Positions 1 through 14,880 of a stretch of DNA of 64,000 bases are shown in pieces; positions within the stretch are counted from its first letter, which is position 1; each line of letters begins with the position of its first letter. Position numbers and translations under genes: made by a program. Origin of the DNA: Nemania diffusa. Its lineage: Eukaryota; Ascomycota; Sordariomycetes; Xylariales; Xylariaceae. A model generated the notes under the pieces. It saw only the letters and a program-made list of their open reading frames with translations, had not been told where the DNA came from and searched no databases. The stretch spans positions 310,001 to 374,000 of the forward strand of contig JBBPUQ010000001.1 of assembly GCA_038501195.1 (NCBI GenBank), given 5' to 3'.

Positions 1-1149
1 AATAATAAAAGTTATATAATTTTTATAATTATATTTTATAAAAAAAATAAAATATATTTTTTTAAAAATAATTTTTAATAGTTTTTTTTAAAAGTTTTTA
101 TATTTAATTAATTAAAAACTTTATATTAAAAAAATTAAAAATATAAAATATTATATATAATATTTATAACATTAATAAAATAAAAAAAAAATATATATTT
201 AAATATAATATTTTAAAAATTATATTTATATAAAAATAATTTTTTAAAATTATTATTTAAAAATTAAAAAAATTTATTTAAATATTTAATTAATAAATTA
301 TTTAAAATTAATATTTTTAAAAAATATTAATAATTAAAAAATACTAAAAAATTTAAAATTATTATTATATAAAATATAAAAAATAATTTATTTTTATTAA
401 AATAAATATTTAAATATAAATTTAATAAAAATAAATTTTTATATATATATAAAATATATTTAATTATTAAAAATAACTTTTAAAAAAAATATATTTTAAT
501 TAATTTATATAATTATATTTATAATTAAAATATTTCAATTTATAATAATATTAATAATAATTTTTTATTTTAAAATTAAATAATTTAATATAATTAAAAT
601 ATTTTTTAATATATTAAATATTAATAAAACTTTTATAAATATATAATTTTTAACAAGTTTAAATTAAAATAATTTAATTAATAAATTTAATAAAATATTA
701 TATAATTTAAAAAAAAAATTTTATTATAATATAAAAAATTTATTAAAATATTTAAAATTAATAAAATAACAATTTTAAAAAAAAAACTTTATTTATTTAA
801 TATTTTAAAATTTATAATATTTATTATATTTTATATAAATAATTTTTTAGTTTTATATTATAAAATTTATAAAAAAAAAACAAAAAAAATTATTTTAAAT
901 ATTAAAAAAACTTTTAAAATTAAAAATTAAAATAATATTATTTAATTTTTAAAAGTTTAAATAATTTAAAATTATTTTTAAAATATAATTATATTAATAT
1001 ATAATAAATATAATAATAAAATTAAATATTTATAACATTATTTTTAATAAAAAAACTTAAAAAATATTTAAAAAATATAATAAAAATAAAAATTAAATTA
1101 TATTAAAAATTAATTAAATTAATTTTATATATAATATTATTTTTAAAAT

Positions 1150-2798
1150 TAAATATTATATATATAATAATATAATTTTTGAAAATTTTAATTAATTTTA
1201 ATATTATATATTATAAAATTATAAAATTTAAACTTTTTTAATAATAAAAAATATTTTATTTAAAAATAATTATAAAATTTATTATTTTTTATATAAATAT
1301 ATTATATTATTATTTAAAAATATAATTTTATAAAACATTATTAATTAAAATATTATAATTATATTTATTATAAAAATAAAAATATATATAATTAAATTTA
1401 TTATAAAAAATAATAACTTTTAAAAAATTATTTTATAATTTTATTATAAAATTAAATAAAATATAAATAATTTATTTAAATAATATTTAAATAATTAAAT
1501 TAATAATAAAAAAAATAAAATAAATATTAAATTTAAAAATATAAATATATAAAATATATAATTATATTAAAAATATTTTAAAAAATGTTTTAAAATAATA
1601 TATTTTTTTATTAATTAAATATTTATTAATAAATTAATTAAAAGTTTATTATAAATTTAATTTAAATATTTTTTAAATTATTATTAATTTTAAAAATATA
1701 AATTATATTTATAATATAAATTTAAAAAATAAATAAAAAAAGTTTTTTAATTATTAGTTAATTTATAATAATTGAAATAGTTAAAAAAAAAAAATTAAAA
1801 AATTAAAATAAATTATATTAATTTTTATTTATTACTTTAATTATTTTATTTTTTATATTTATTAAATATTAAAAATATTAATTTTAATTTATTAAAAGTT
1901 TTAAAAAAAATATATTAATTAAAAAAAAACAAAATATAAAAATATATAATATAATTATATATAAATATATTATTAATATTAATAATATAAATAAAAGAAA
2001 TATTAATAATAATAATATTATTAATATTATAAAAAAAAAATTAAAACAATTAAAAAAATAATTAAAATATAAAAAATAAATAAAAATTTAAATATATAAA
2101 TAATTTAATAAAAAATATAAAAAATAAATATAAATATAAATAATAAAAAAATAATTATAATAAACTTTTTTTTATTTTTTTTAAAAATAATTTAAAAAAT
2201 ATTATAAAAGTAAAAAAGTTTTTATATAAAAATTATTAATTAAAAATTGCTATAATAATTTTAAAAAATATTAAAATAAAATTTATAATTTTAAAAGTTT
2301 TAAATTAAATAATTATTATTAAAAAATAAATAAATAATATTATATAATTTAAATATTATTTATATTTATTAATATAATGTTTTAAATATATATAAAAAAT
2401 ATATAAAAAATTTATATAAATATATATATATATTTTAAAAAATATTTATAATAATATTAATTATAATTAATTATATTAAAATATATATTATTTTTATATT
2501 TAATAAAAACAATATTTATATAACAATAATAAAAAATTATATATTTTTTTTAAATAAAATATAAATAATAATATTTATTAAAATATTAATATAAATAAAT
2601 ATTTAATAAATTATAAAATTTAAAAAATTATATTAATAAAAAAAAAATAAAAAAATTATTATTATTATTATTATTATTAATAATAAAAATATAAAAAATA
2701 TAAATAATAAAATAAATAATAATATTAATAATAAAAATGTAAAAATTTTTAATAATTATTAATTAAAACTAAAAGTAAAAAAAAAAAAAATATTTAAA

Positions 2799-2833
<35 letters not shown>

Positions 2834-3710
2834 AAATAAATTAAAAATAACAATAAAAAAAAATAAACTTACTTTTTAAAAATATTAATATATAATTAAT
2901 ATTTTATAATATAAAATTAAAAAATTATTTATTATATTAAAATATTATAATAAAATAATATTATTTAAAATTTTAATTAATATAAAAACTTTTATAATAA
3001 ATTTAAAAATTTTATAAAATATATATTAATAATAATAATAATATTTATAATTATAAATTAGTTTTAAATTTATTTATATAAAAAAAAAGTTTAAAAATTA
3101 TAAAAAATAAAAACAAAATAAAAAAAAAAAATAAAAAAAAAATAAAAAAACAAAATAAATAAAAAAATAAAAATTATTTTATAATTAATTTATATTAAAA
3201 TATTAAAATATTAAAAATAAATTTATTTACTATATAAAAAAAAAGTTTTTTTTTTTTATAATTATTAATTTAAATTTATTAAATTTATTAAATATATTAA
3301 ATATTTAATTAAATAATAAAATTATAATTAATAAATATATATAAATATAATTTTATTAGTTAATAAATTTATAATTAAAATATAAAAAATATATCAATAT
3401 AACAATATATAAAAAAAAAATATTTTTAGTTTTTTTTTTATAAAAATTAATTATTTAATATATATAAAACTATTATAATTATTTAAAATATAAAATTAAA
3501 AAAATAATTATTTATTTTTTTTATTAATATATAAAAAAAAAATAATTAAATAATTTAAAATAATTTAATTAAAAAATATATAATAATATAAATAAATTTA
3601 ATAAAATAAATTTAAAAAGTTAAATTATAAAATTTATTTAAATAAGTTTATTTAATAAAAAAGTTTAAAAAAAAGCTTTTATAAAAGTTTTTTTATTATT
3701 TATAATATTA
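1150..3710. repeat. Direct repeat D, copy 1 (partner at 34.2-36.4 kb)
   Basis: Read along the plus strand, this segment aligns by eye, with many transitions and small indels, to 34,180-36,375. Matching anchors include 1,550-1,640 with 34,550-34,620, 1,690-1,900 with 34,675-34,860, and 3,580-3,700 with 36,290-36,370. Its original identity cannot be recovered by reading. A decayed transposable element is most likely. Ends are approximate. Confidence 0.6.
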
Positions 3711-4805
3711 TTTATTAAAATTATTATTTATTTTAAATATTTATTATTATAAATAAATAAAAATAATTAAAAAATTAAAACTTAAATATAAAATATTAAG
3801 TTTAATTTTAATATTTATTAAATATATATATATATATATAAAGTTTAAAAATTAAAAAATTAAAATAATTAAAATAATTAAAATATTTAATTAATATTGT
3901 TTTAATTTATTTTTTAAAATAGTTTTTATAATATTAATTTAATTTTATTTATTAAATTTAATTATATTTATATATATAATAAATTTTTTATATAAAAAGT
4001 TTTAAAATTATATTAAAATTATAAATATTATATATTAAAAAATATTTAAAAAAGTTTATTAAATTATTAATAAAATTAAATAAATATATAAATTTATTTA
4101 ATTATATATATAATATTTTAAAAAATAAAATAAATTATTAGTAATATTATTTATATTAAATATAATATATATATTTTTAAAATTTTAATTTAGTTTTATA
4201 TAAAAGTTTATTTTTAAATAAATTTTTAATTATAATTTTTTTATTATAAAATAATTAAAAGTTTTTATATTTTATAGTTTTTTTAATATTTTATATATAA
4301 TTAAAAATTAAAAATAAAATAATTAATTATTAATGTTTTATTATTTAATTAAACTTTTTTATTAATTATATAATAAAAATAAATATTATTTATTAAAAAT
4401 TATATTGTTTTTTTAATAAATTTTATATTAATATTTAAATTTTTTTATTTAAATTTAAATAATTTTTAATTATTATTAAATATTAAAAAAACTTATTTAT
4501 AATAAATAATTTATTATTAACTATTTTATATAAATTAAAATATTAGTTTTTAATAAAAAAATATTTTTATAAAATATAATTAATAAAGTAATAAGTTTTT
4601 TTTATTATATATAAAACTTTTTTTTAAATAATTAATTTAATTATATTTAATTTATAAATTTTTTTAATATTTATTAAATTTTTAATTATTTATATAATTA
4701 AAATTATATTTTTTATTTATTAAATAAATATTTTATATAATAGTTATTAAATTATTATATAAAATATAAATATATATATAAAAGTTTATAAAAAATATTT
4801 TATAA

Positions 4806-5015
4806 ATAATATAATTAAATAAAAAAGTTATTTTAATAAAAAAAAACTTTATATTATAATAAATTTTATTAATAATAAAATAAAAATAAATAATAAAAAT
4901 AAATTAAAACTTAAATTAAATAAATCTTTTTTATTAATTTTAAACTAGCTTTTTGTTTTTATATTATATTTTTAAATTTAATATATAATATTATTTTAAA
5001 TAATATATTTTAAAT
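4806..5015 (+). repeat. About 210-bp dispersed repeat, copy 1
   Basis: Nearly the same sequence recurs in the same orientation at 14,172-14,385, and an internal part of it recurs at about 45,600-45,665. Differences are mostly C/T and A/G transitions. It may be a solo LTR or another element fragment. The length and identity are uncertain. Confidence 0.6.
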
Positions 5016-5489
5016 AATATAATAAATTTTATAATTATAACAACTTTATTTTTTAGTTTTATAATTTTTTATTTTTTTTTATATATTAATAGCTATTATT
5101 AATATTTTTATTTAAATTTTTAAAATATTTTTATTTTTAATAAAAAAAAAATAATTAAATAAAACAAAAAATTATTTATAATATTATAAAAAATTCTTAA
5201 TATAATTTTATAGCTAAAATAAATAATTTTGTTTTTTTATTTAAAAAAAATAAATTAACTAATTATTAAAAAATTTCTAAAACTGTTTTTTATTTTAAAT
5301 AAAAAATTCTTTTTATTTATTTAAATATAATTTATTTAATTTAGCTTTTATTATATATATATAGTTATATTTAATTAAATTAGTTATATTTATATATAAG
5401 CTATTTTTTATATATATAATTTTTATAAAAAGTTTATAAAGCTTATATTATTAATATTTAATAATATATACACACACTACTATTTTAAT

Positions 5490-5880
5490 AAGTGGCTAAT
5501 TAACCTGTTTATTTATTAAGTGACCTATTTGTTAAGTAATTTACTTATTTGCTAAGTGACCTGCTGACTTACCAGGTCACTTGCCAGCCGGTTTACTAGC
5601 TAACTAGGTGACATACCAGCCGACCTACCACTTTACCAGTTGGCCTACCGACTTGGCTACTTGTTAAGTGACCTACCTACCTACTAGTCAACCTACCTAT
5701 TTACTAGTCAACCTACCTACCTACCAGTCAGGTGACTGACCTATCTACCTACTAGTCAAGTGACTGACCGACTTACCTAGTGACCTGCCAGCCTACCAAG
5801 TGGGTCACCAGCCGGCCTACCTACCTGCTAGGTGACCAACTGACCTACCTACCTACCTGCAGACCTAACTGCAAGTCAAC
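5490..5880 (+). repeat. CCTACC/GACC-type minisatellite, left copy
   Basis: Degenerate tandem and nested repeats are built from CCTACC, GACC, AGTCA and CCAGCC words. They correspond on the opposite strand to the longer array at 59,100-59,760. Unlike the DNA on either side, this block has a near-normal base composition. Confidence 0.8.
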
Positions 5881-5895
5881 AAGGGCCTAGGACCT

Positions 5896-6003
5896 AGGGC
5901 TAGGATTGGAAAGGCTAGGATTGGAAAGGCTAGGATTGGAAGGGCTAGGATTGGAAGGGCTAGGATTGAAAGGGCTAAGATTGGAAGGGCTAGGATTGGA
6001 AGC
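5896..6003 (+). repeat. 15-bp tandem repeat, about 7 copies
   Basis: The unit GGCTAGGATTGGAAR is repeated about seven times head to tail with single-base variants. The complementary array of about eight units lies at 58,952-59,072. Confidence 0.9.
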
Positions 6004-9000
6004 ATTAAAAACGAAAGCAGTTCTTTTCTTTAGCTAAAAAGGAGCAAGAGCTGCATATATAAAGCGCTTACATAGCAGAGCATACAGTTAATAAAAAAAA
6101 AACTAAAAAAAAAAGCTGCTTTTGTTTTTTATAGCTTATTAAAAGTTTATATAGTTTATATAGCTTATATAATTTATATAATTTATATAGCTTATATAGT
6201 TTATAACTTTTAAAAATAAAAGCTTTTTTGTTTTTAATTTTAAAAAACATTTAATTTAATAGTTTATTTTAATATTTTAATTAAATTGATTTTTTAATAG
6301 CTATATTTAAAATATTAAAATTAAAAATTTATTATAAAATTATTTAAATTAATTTTTTAATAATTATAATAATTAAACAATAAAAAATTAATAATATTAT
6401 AATTAAAAATTAATTAAATTAATTTTTTAATAGCTATATTTAATAAAAAATTATAATTAATATTAATATAATAAATTTTTAATTAATAAATTATAAATTA
6501 ATTAATTAAAATTTTATATAAAATAAATTATTTTTATATTTTATATAAAATAATTATATTTAGTTTTAATATTATTATATTTAAAATAATATTAATTAAT
6601 TAAAATTTATTATTTTTTTAAATTTTAAACTTTTATTAATTTTTAATTATTTAATATTTATAATATTTTTAATTATTGTTTTTTTAAATTTTAATTTATA
6701 TTTATATTTTTAAATTTTATATTAAATTTTTTAATAATATATAAAATTTTTTATTTATATTTTATTATTTTATTTTATATTATTTATATATTTATAATTT
6801 ATTTATTTAATTTTATATATATATATTATTTATTAAAAAATAAATATTTATTAAAAAATTTTATTTTTATAATTTATATTTAAATTATATTATATATAAT
6901 TTTAAATATTTAAATTATTTTATATTTTTTTAATAAATATTTATATTATTATTAATAATAAATTTAAAAAAATTATATAAATTTTATAAATTAATAAATA
7001 TTAAAAACTTTATATTAAAATTAATTAAAATAAATAAATTATTTTTATAAAACTTAAAAAAAAAAAAAATTTAGTTATAAATATAAAATATAATTTTGTT
7101 TTAGTTAATAAAGCTATATTTAAAAATTAAAATTAAATATTTTTAATAATTATATATTTTTAATTATTTATATTATATAATAACAAAAAGTTTTATATAA
7201 TAAATATAAACTTTTTTTTTATATTTTTAAATATAAATTTTAAAATATTTATTATTTTTTTAAAAATTAATAATAATATAATTTTTTAAAAATATATTTA
7301 ATATAAACTTTAAAATATTTAAATATAAAAAACAATTATTAAATAAAATTTTAAATAATTTATTAAATATTTAATTATTTAAAAAAAGTTAAATATAATA
7401 GCTAATAATATAATTAATATATAAAAAAAATTAAAAAATATAAAAAATTAATTTATAATATTGAATTAATTATTTAAATTAATAATTAATAAAATTATTA
7501 ATTTAATAAAATTATTAAAAAAAAACTTGTTTTTTAAATTAAACTAATTTTTAAAAAAAGTTTAATTAATAAATTATTATTATGATTTTTATTATAATTT
7601 TTATTTTAAATAATTATTTTTTTTTTTTTTTTTTAAAGCTATTTAATATTAAAACATTTTAATAATAATATATATAAGCTTAAATATTATTATTTTTTTT
7701 ATATTTATTTTATAGCTAAAATTTATTAAATTATAAAAATTAACAAATAATTTTTATTATAATATAAATTAAATATCGCAATATATATTAAACTAAATAA
7801 AATATATAATATTTAAATATAATATTTTTTAATTAAAATATAATTTAATATAATAATTTAATTTAATTATAATATTAATAAATTAAATTAATTTAATATT
7901 TATTATTTAATTTTAAATTTAATTTATTTAATTTATAATTAAACTTTAATTTAAATTAATAATAATATCAAATTTTAATTTAAATAATTTATTTTATTAT
8001 TTAATTATATATTAATAATTAAATAAAATAAAAACTTAATTTTTTTTATATTATAATAATTATTTAATTAATATTTTTTATAATATATAATTTATTAATT
8101 TTAATAATTTAAGCGATTTTTTATTTAATAATTTAAAAAGTTTATATTAGTTTAAATATAATTTTTATTTAAAAAAAAACTTAAATAAACTATATAAAAA
8201 TAATTATTATTAAAAAAGTTTTATATTATAAATATTTAATTATAATATTAATAACTTTTTTTTTAAGTTTTAATAATTAAAATGATTTAATATTAATTTG
8301 TTTAATTTAAACTATAATAATTTTAATAATATAAAATTAATTATTAATAAAAATAAATTAATTTTTATAAATATATATAATTTTGTTAAATATATCGATT
8401 TTTTTTTAAAAAATAAAAATATTATTAAAAATAATATTAAATAAATTTTAGCTATATTTCAAATTTTAATAAAAAAACCTACTATTATATAATAAAATAA
8501 TAAATTAATAAACTAAATATAAATTTATTTAAAAATTAAAAGTTTTATAGCTATATTTAATAAATTAATTTAATAATTTATAATATAAATTATAATTATA
8601 ATAAAATAATTTAATATAATTAAATTTATATTTAAAAATATAGTTAAAAATAATATAGCTATAATTAATTTTATTTAAAAAAAGCTTAAATATATATAAA
8701 TTATAAAAATGCTAAATTGTAATAAATACAATTAATATAATAGTATAATAGTTATTTAAATAAATATAAATTTTAAAATTAAAATATATTTATTAGCTTT
8801 TATTTAAAACAAAGATAATATATTGTTGTTTTATATAATAAAAATAATAAAAATAAAATTAATTTTATTAGCGATAATATAAAAATATTATTTTAAACTA
8901 TTTTAAAAAGCTTATATAAACTAAAATATTAATAAATAAAAACAATGTTTTAAAAAGTTTATATATTAAAATTAATATAATAAATAAAAGTTTTGTTATA

Positions 9001-12000
9001 AATAATATAATAATAATTAATATAATTGAAACAAATTTTAAAACAAAAAAAATAAGTTATAAAGTTAACAAAACTTTTTTTAAAAATATAAACAATAAAA
9101 TAAATCTTGATTTTAATAAAATAAATTGTAAAAACTTATTTAAAAAAAAATAAAAAAAATAAAAAAACAATTAAAATAAACAGTAAAATAAATATAATTA
9201 TAACGATATTTATATAATATAAAATAATTAATATAAAAATAATAAAAATATATTAATTTTTAATTTAAAAAGTAATTAATTTTTAAATAAAAATAATAAT
9301 ATATATATATTAATTAACTATAATAAAATATATAAATATTATAATTAAATATTTAATTTAGTAAAAAAATGAAATAAATATATTAATAAATATAATAAAT
9401 ATATTAAACAATAAATTAAATCTTTGTTTTTTATATATTTATTATATTATTTATATAAATAATATAATAATTTGTTTTTTTTTAAAAATAAACTTTTTAT
9501 ATATTTAAAACAATATAAATATTAAAATATAGATTTTATATATTAAATAGTTTTAATAAACATAATATTAATAATATAAAATAATAATTTTTTAAAAAAA
9601 AATAAAAAAACTAAATTAATTATATTATATTTATAAATAATATTATTTAAAATTTAAAAAATTAATATTTAAATAAAGAAATTTTTAAATAATTAATTTT
9701 TATATTTAAAAATAACTATATATAACAAGTTTAATAAAAGTAATATTATAATTTTTATAAATATAAAAGCTAAAAAAAATCTAATAATATATAAAACTTT
9801 TATTAATTTTTTATATATAATTAAATAATATAAAAAAAAAGTTAAAAATATTAATAATAAATATATTTAATATATAAATTAAGTTATTTTTATATTTTAT
9901 TTGTTAAAATATAATAATTATAAATTTTTTAAACTTTTAAAAGTTATTAAATTTATATAAATATTAAATAAAAATATTAAATTTATTATATTTTTTAAAA
10001 ATAATTCTTAAAACTTTTATAATATAATTATTAATTATAAATATTATAAAATTATATTTACTAATATAAATAACTTTCAAGTATTTTTTAATATATATTT
10101 TTAAGTTTATTTATATATATATAAAATAATATTTTTATAAAAAGTAATTTTAAAACTTAAAAAAACAGTTTATATATTTATAATATATAAACTTTTGTTT
10201 TTAAATTATAAATTTATTTTTAAATTTTTTTATAAAAATAAAATAGCTATAGTTATAAAATTAATTATTTTATATTTAATTATATTAATAAATTTATTAT
10301 TAGTTAAAAAAATAATGTTTAAAAATATTAAAATAAATATAATTTAAAAATATATAAAATTAAACTATATTAAAACTATATAAAAAAAATATATAAAAAT
10401 AACTAGTTTAGTAATTAAAATAGCAGTTATAAATAATATAAAAATCAAAGTTCTAAATATAAATTTATAAATATTTAAAAATATTACAATATTAAATATA
10501 TTTTTTATAAATTAATTTATTTTAAATATAAATATATAAAAAACAATAGTTATAAAAAATTATAAACTAAAATTAATATAAATTTAAAAAAATATAAGCT
10601 AAAATAATATAGTTAATATAATTAATATATTAAAATTGCTAAATATAATTAAAAAAATTTTATTAATTAATATTATATATAATATAATTAAAACTATTTT
10701 AAAAATAAAATTTATAAATTTTAACTTAAATATAATAGTAATAAACACAATAAAGAAATTTAAACTAAAAGTTTAAAAAATTGCTGCTATAATAAATATT
10801 AAAAAGTTTTTTTTAAAAAAAAAAATAAAAATAATTATTAATTAATTTATTTATATTAACAAAGATTTATTAATTTAAAAAATATTAAATTTATTAAAAA
10901 AAATATTTAAAGTTTAATTTAATTAAAATATAATTAATATTTTAAAAAATAAATAAATAAAAATACTTTTAATAAATAATTAATAAAAATTTAAACTTAA
11001 TAGTTATTTATATTTATTAAATATTAAAAACTATTATATAATAAATTTAATATTTAATAAATTATATAAATAAAGTTATATAAAATAAATAAATAAATTA
11101 TTATTTTTTATATATTTAATTTTTATTACTTAATTATAAAAAAAAAAAAATTATATATTTAGTTTATAATTAATTTATAAACTTTTAATAAAATAGCAAT
11201 ATTAAATAATTATTTGCTTTTATTATAATTAAAAATAATAGTATTAATTTAAAAAAAAAGTTATATTTTAATAATAAATATAATATTTTTTTTTTATTAA
11301 TTTAAAATTTAATTAAAATATTAAAATAGATTTATTATTATAAATTTAAAAAGTTTAAAAAAATCTATAATAATATTAATAAAACTTTAAAATTTATTTA
11401 TATATATATAATAATTTATAAATAAATTGTTATAATTTTATAAATATTATTATTAAATATTTATTAATAATATTATAATATTTTTTAATAATAAAGAAAA
11501 TTATTTAAAATAGCTATATATAATATTTAAACTATTTTATAAATAATAGATTTTATTATTTTTTAAAAAGTTATTTTTAAAATATTTATTAATAAAATTA
11601 TTAAAATTTTAAATAAATTTATTTAAACTATTTATTATAATAAAACAATTAAAAACTTTTAAAAATTTATAGTTTTTAAATTAATTAAAAATATTAAAAC
11701 AATATTTTAAAAATATAAAATTTTTAAAAATATTATTGCTATATTATATATAATATATTAAGTTGTTATAATAATAGAAAGTAGTTTTTTTTAACAAAAA
11801 AAAGCAATTAAAATATATAATAGTTAATAATTTTAATAAATAACAAATATATTATTAAATTATTTTATTTATTTTAATAATTAAAAAAAAAGCTTTATTT
11901 AAAGCTATATAAAAACTAATATATAATAATATAATTTTTTATTATTATAATTTTATTAAAACTTTATTTATATAAATAAATAATTTTTTTAAAAAAATTT

Positions 12001-14171
12001 TTAAATTAATATTGTTTTAATTAAAAAATAGCTATATTTAAAAATTAAAAATATTAATTTTAAATATATAAATTTTACTAATTATATTTTTAAATAAATA
12101 TTTATTATAGCTTAAAATAAAATATAAACTTTTAAAATTAAAAGTTATATATATTATTTAAAAATATAAAAAGCTTTAAATAATTATAAAAGCTTTATAT
12201 AATTTAATAATAATATTAATTAATTATTTAATAATTAAAAAAATATTTAATTAAATTAATATTAAAATAACTTTTATAAATTAAATAAATAAATATTTTA
12301 TAAATATATTTATTTATTTGTTTTAATATAATTTATAAGTTTTTTATTTCTTAAAATAGTTTAATTTTATATTAAATGTTTTTAGTTAATTTTATATTAA
12401 ATGTTTTTAGTTAATTTTAAACTATAATAAATTAAATCAATAAAGCAAAAAAAATTAAAAAAATAAATAAAAAGCTAATATTAAATTAAATTTAAATAAT
12501 TATAAAAATAATAATAAAAAATAATATATAAAAAAATATTACTATAAATTATAATAAAAATTTTAAATATTAAAAAATTTTATTTAATATTTAAATAAAT
12601 AATAAAAATATTAAAAACTTTAAATAATTTAAATATTGTTTTATAATAATTAATAATTTATTATATAATATAAATAAAAAAAACAAATATAAATTATATA
12701 TATTTAATATATAAATTAAAAAACTTTTTAAAATTGTTTATAATAATAAATATTATTTTAATAAATAAAAAATAATAAAAAATTTAAAACATTATATAAT
12801 TAAATCAAAAATATAAAAAGTTTAAATATATTTTAAATATTATAACAAATATTAAATATATAATATTAATTATAAAAAACTTTAAAAAGATTATTAATTA
12901 ATTAAATTAAAAAATATAAAATTAATAAAAATAATTATAATAGATTTTATATTAAATTTATTAAATATATTATTTATAAATATATTTTAATAAATTAAAA
13001 AGTTTAATTATTATAATATAATAATAATAGTTATATATATTACTTTAAAAAAATTACTGCTAATATTAAATTATAAAAAATATATAATAAAAAACTAAGC
13101 TATATTTTTAATAAACTTTTTATTTATTTATTATTAAAATGTTTTTATAAAAATTATATTAATTAAAAATTGTAAATTTATATTTATTTTTTAAAAAAAA
13201 CTATAAAAAATAATAAATATAAAATTTTTAATAACTATAATATATTATTTTTAAATAAATAGCTTTTTAAAACATAAAAATTAAATAATAAAAATTGCTA
13301 TATATTATTATTTATTTTAAAACTTTAATAATATATAAATAAATATAATTTTTATATTATAATAAAACTTTAATAATATATATTTTAAAATTATTAAATT
13401 TTTAATATATAAATAATTGTTTAAATTTAAATTATTAAATTTTAACAATATAATTATAAAAACAAAAACTATTAAAACTTTTAAAAAAATATACTTTTAA
13501 AAAAATATTTATAAAAAAATATTAAATTAATAATAAATTTTATAATATTTTATATTAAATATTATTATAATAAAAAATATTAAATAATAAAGTTTTAAAA
13601 AAAAAAAAAATATATTTAAAATTATATAAAAAATATTATTTATTTAATAAATTATTTTAAAAACTTTTATAATAATTTATAAAACTTTAAAAAATAAAAA
13701 AATAAATAAATTAGTTAATTTATAAAATCGATTTTTTTAAAGTTTTTAATATTTATTTAATTATATTAATAATATATTTATTATTAAAAAAATATAAAAA
13801 AGATTTTTTTTATTAAACTGTTTTTTTTTTTAAGTTTATTTAAAATAACTAGTTAAATTTAAAAAAAAAAAAAAAGTTTTTAAAATTAAAACAATTTTTA
13901 AATATAAAACTAATAAATTTAAAAAAAAATTTAACTATTTAATTAAATAAAAAAGTTATAGTTATAAAAACAATTAATAATAATTAAAATAACAACTTTA
14001 ATAAATTAAAAACTTAATAAATAAATATTAATAAAAAATAAAAAAAAAGTTATAATAATAAAAAAAAATTATAAATAATTTTATTAAAAAATTAATTAAT
14101 TAATTAATTAATTAAATAATTAAATAATTAAAAATATTAAAATCAATATATTTTTTTATATATTTTAATAT

Positions 14172-14385
14172 TTAATATAATTAAATAAAAAAGTTATTTT
14201 AATAAAAAAAAACTTTATATTATAATAAATTTTATTAATAATAAAATAAAAATAAATAATAAAAATAAACTAAAATTTAAATTAAATAAATTTTTTTTAT
14301 TAATTTAAAACTCGTTTTTTTTTTTTTATATTATATTTTTAAATTTAATATATAGTATTATTTTAAATAATATATTTTAATAAAT
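14172..14385 (+). repeat. About 210-bp dispersed repeat, copy 2
   Basis: This matches 4,806-5,015 in the same orientation over its whole length, with scattered transitions and one or two short indels. See that entry for possible identity. Confidence 0.6.
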
Positions 14386-14394
14386 TAATTTTTA

Positions 14395-14880
14395 AACTAT
14401 TAAAGTTATTATTAATTTAAATATTTTTTAATATATTTATATAATAATTATATTTAATTAAATTATATTTTATTAATAAATATTTAAAATTTATTAAATT
14501 TTTAATAGTTTATTAATTATTAGTTTTAATATTTTATATAAAGTTTTTTTAAAAATCTTTTATTTTATTTATATAAAAATAATAATAATTTAATTAATTT
14601 AATATTAATTATAATTTATATTTATATTAAAATATATATTTATTATATAATATATTTTATATTAAATTTTATTTAGTTTAATATTATATATATAAAAGTT
14701 TTTTATATAATTTTTTAAAATATAAAAAAATATTATATAATATTAATTATTTAAAATATTTAATTATGTATAAATATTAATTAATAATTTAACTTTATTA
14801 AATAAAAAGTTATATAGTTTATTAAAATAATTATATTTTTTTTAAAAGTTTTTTTAAAATATTATATATTTTTTTAATAA
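14395..14880 (+). repeat. Dispersed repeat E, copy 1
   Basis: This aligns with 29,375-29,880 in the same orientation. The clearest stretch is 14,590-14,830 against 29,570-29,810. It begins directly after the dispersed repeat ending near 14,385, so the two may belong to one degraded element. Confidence 0.5.

Larger units (their letters stand above)
1..5124. other. AT-rich RIP-type desert, left end
   Basis: This stretch is almost entirely A and T, with runs of homopolymer and TA dinucleotides and no open reading frame of note. The rare cytosines are mostly followed by T and the rare guanines mostly preceded by A, which is what is left after CpA and TpG have been converted. No gene or RNA is visible. 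It contains one copy of a direct repeat (listed separately) and simple repeats such as an (ATT)n tract near 2,660 and a (TA)n tract near 2,802-2,820. I infer dead, RIP-mutated repetitive DNA. Confidence 0.85.
5125..6295 (+). repeat. Long inverted repeat, left copy (RIP-mutated flanks, intact minisatellite core)
   Basis: This segment is the reverse complement of 58,680-60,130. Three parts can be read. An outer flank (about 5,125-5,480) is now AT-rich but aligns to the GC-richer right copy with C-to-T and G-to-A changes. A core (about 5,490-6,003) of CCTACC-type minisatellite and 15-bp repeats keeps normal GC. An inner flank (about 6,004-6,295) is again AT-shifted and contains a locally expanded TTATATAG-type tandem. 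The 60-codon open frame on the minus strand here is only that tandem read through, not a gene. The element type is unknown. Confidence 0.8.

Noticed and set aside
6068..6250. 60-codon minus-strand open frame rich in K-L-Y
   Set aside because: It is a translation of the TTATATAG-type tandem in the RIP-mutated flank of the inverted repeat, and no homologous frame is intact in the right copy.
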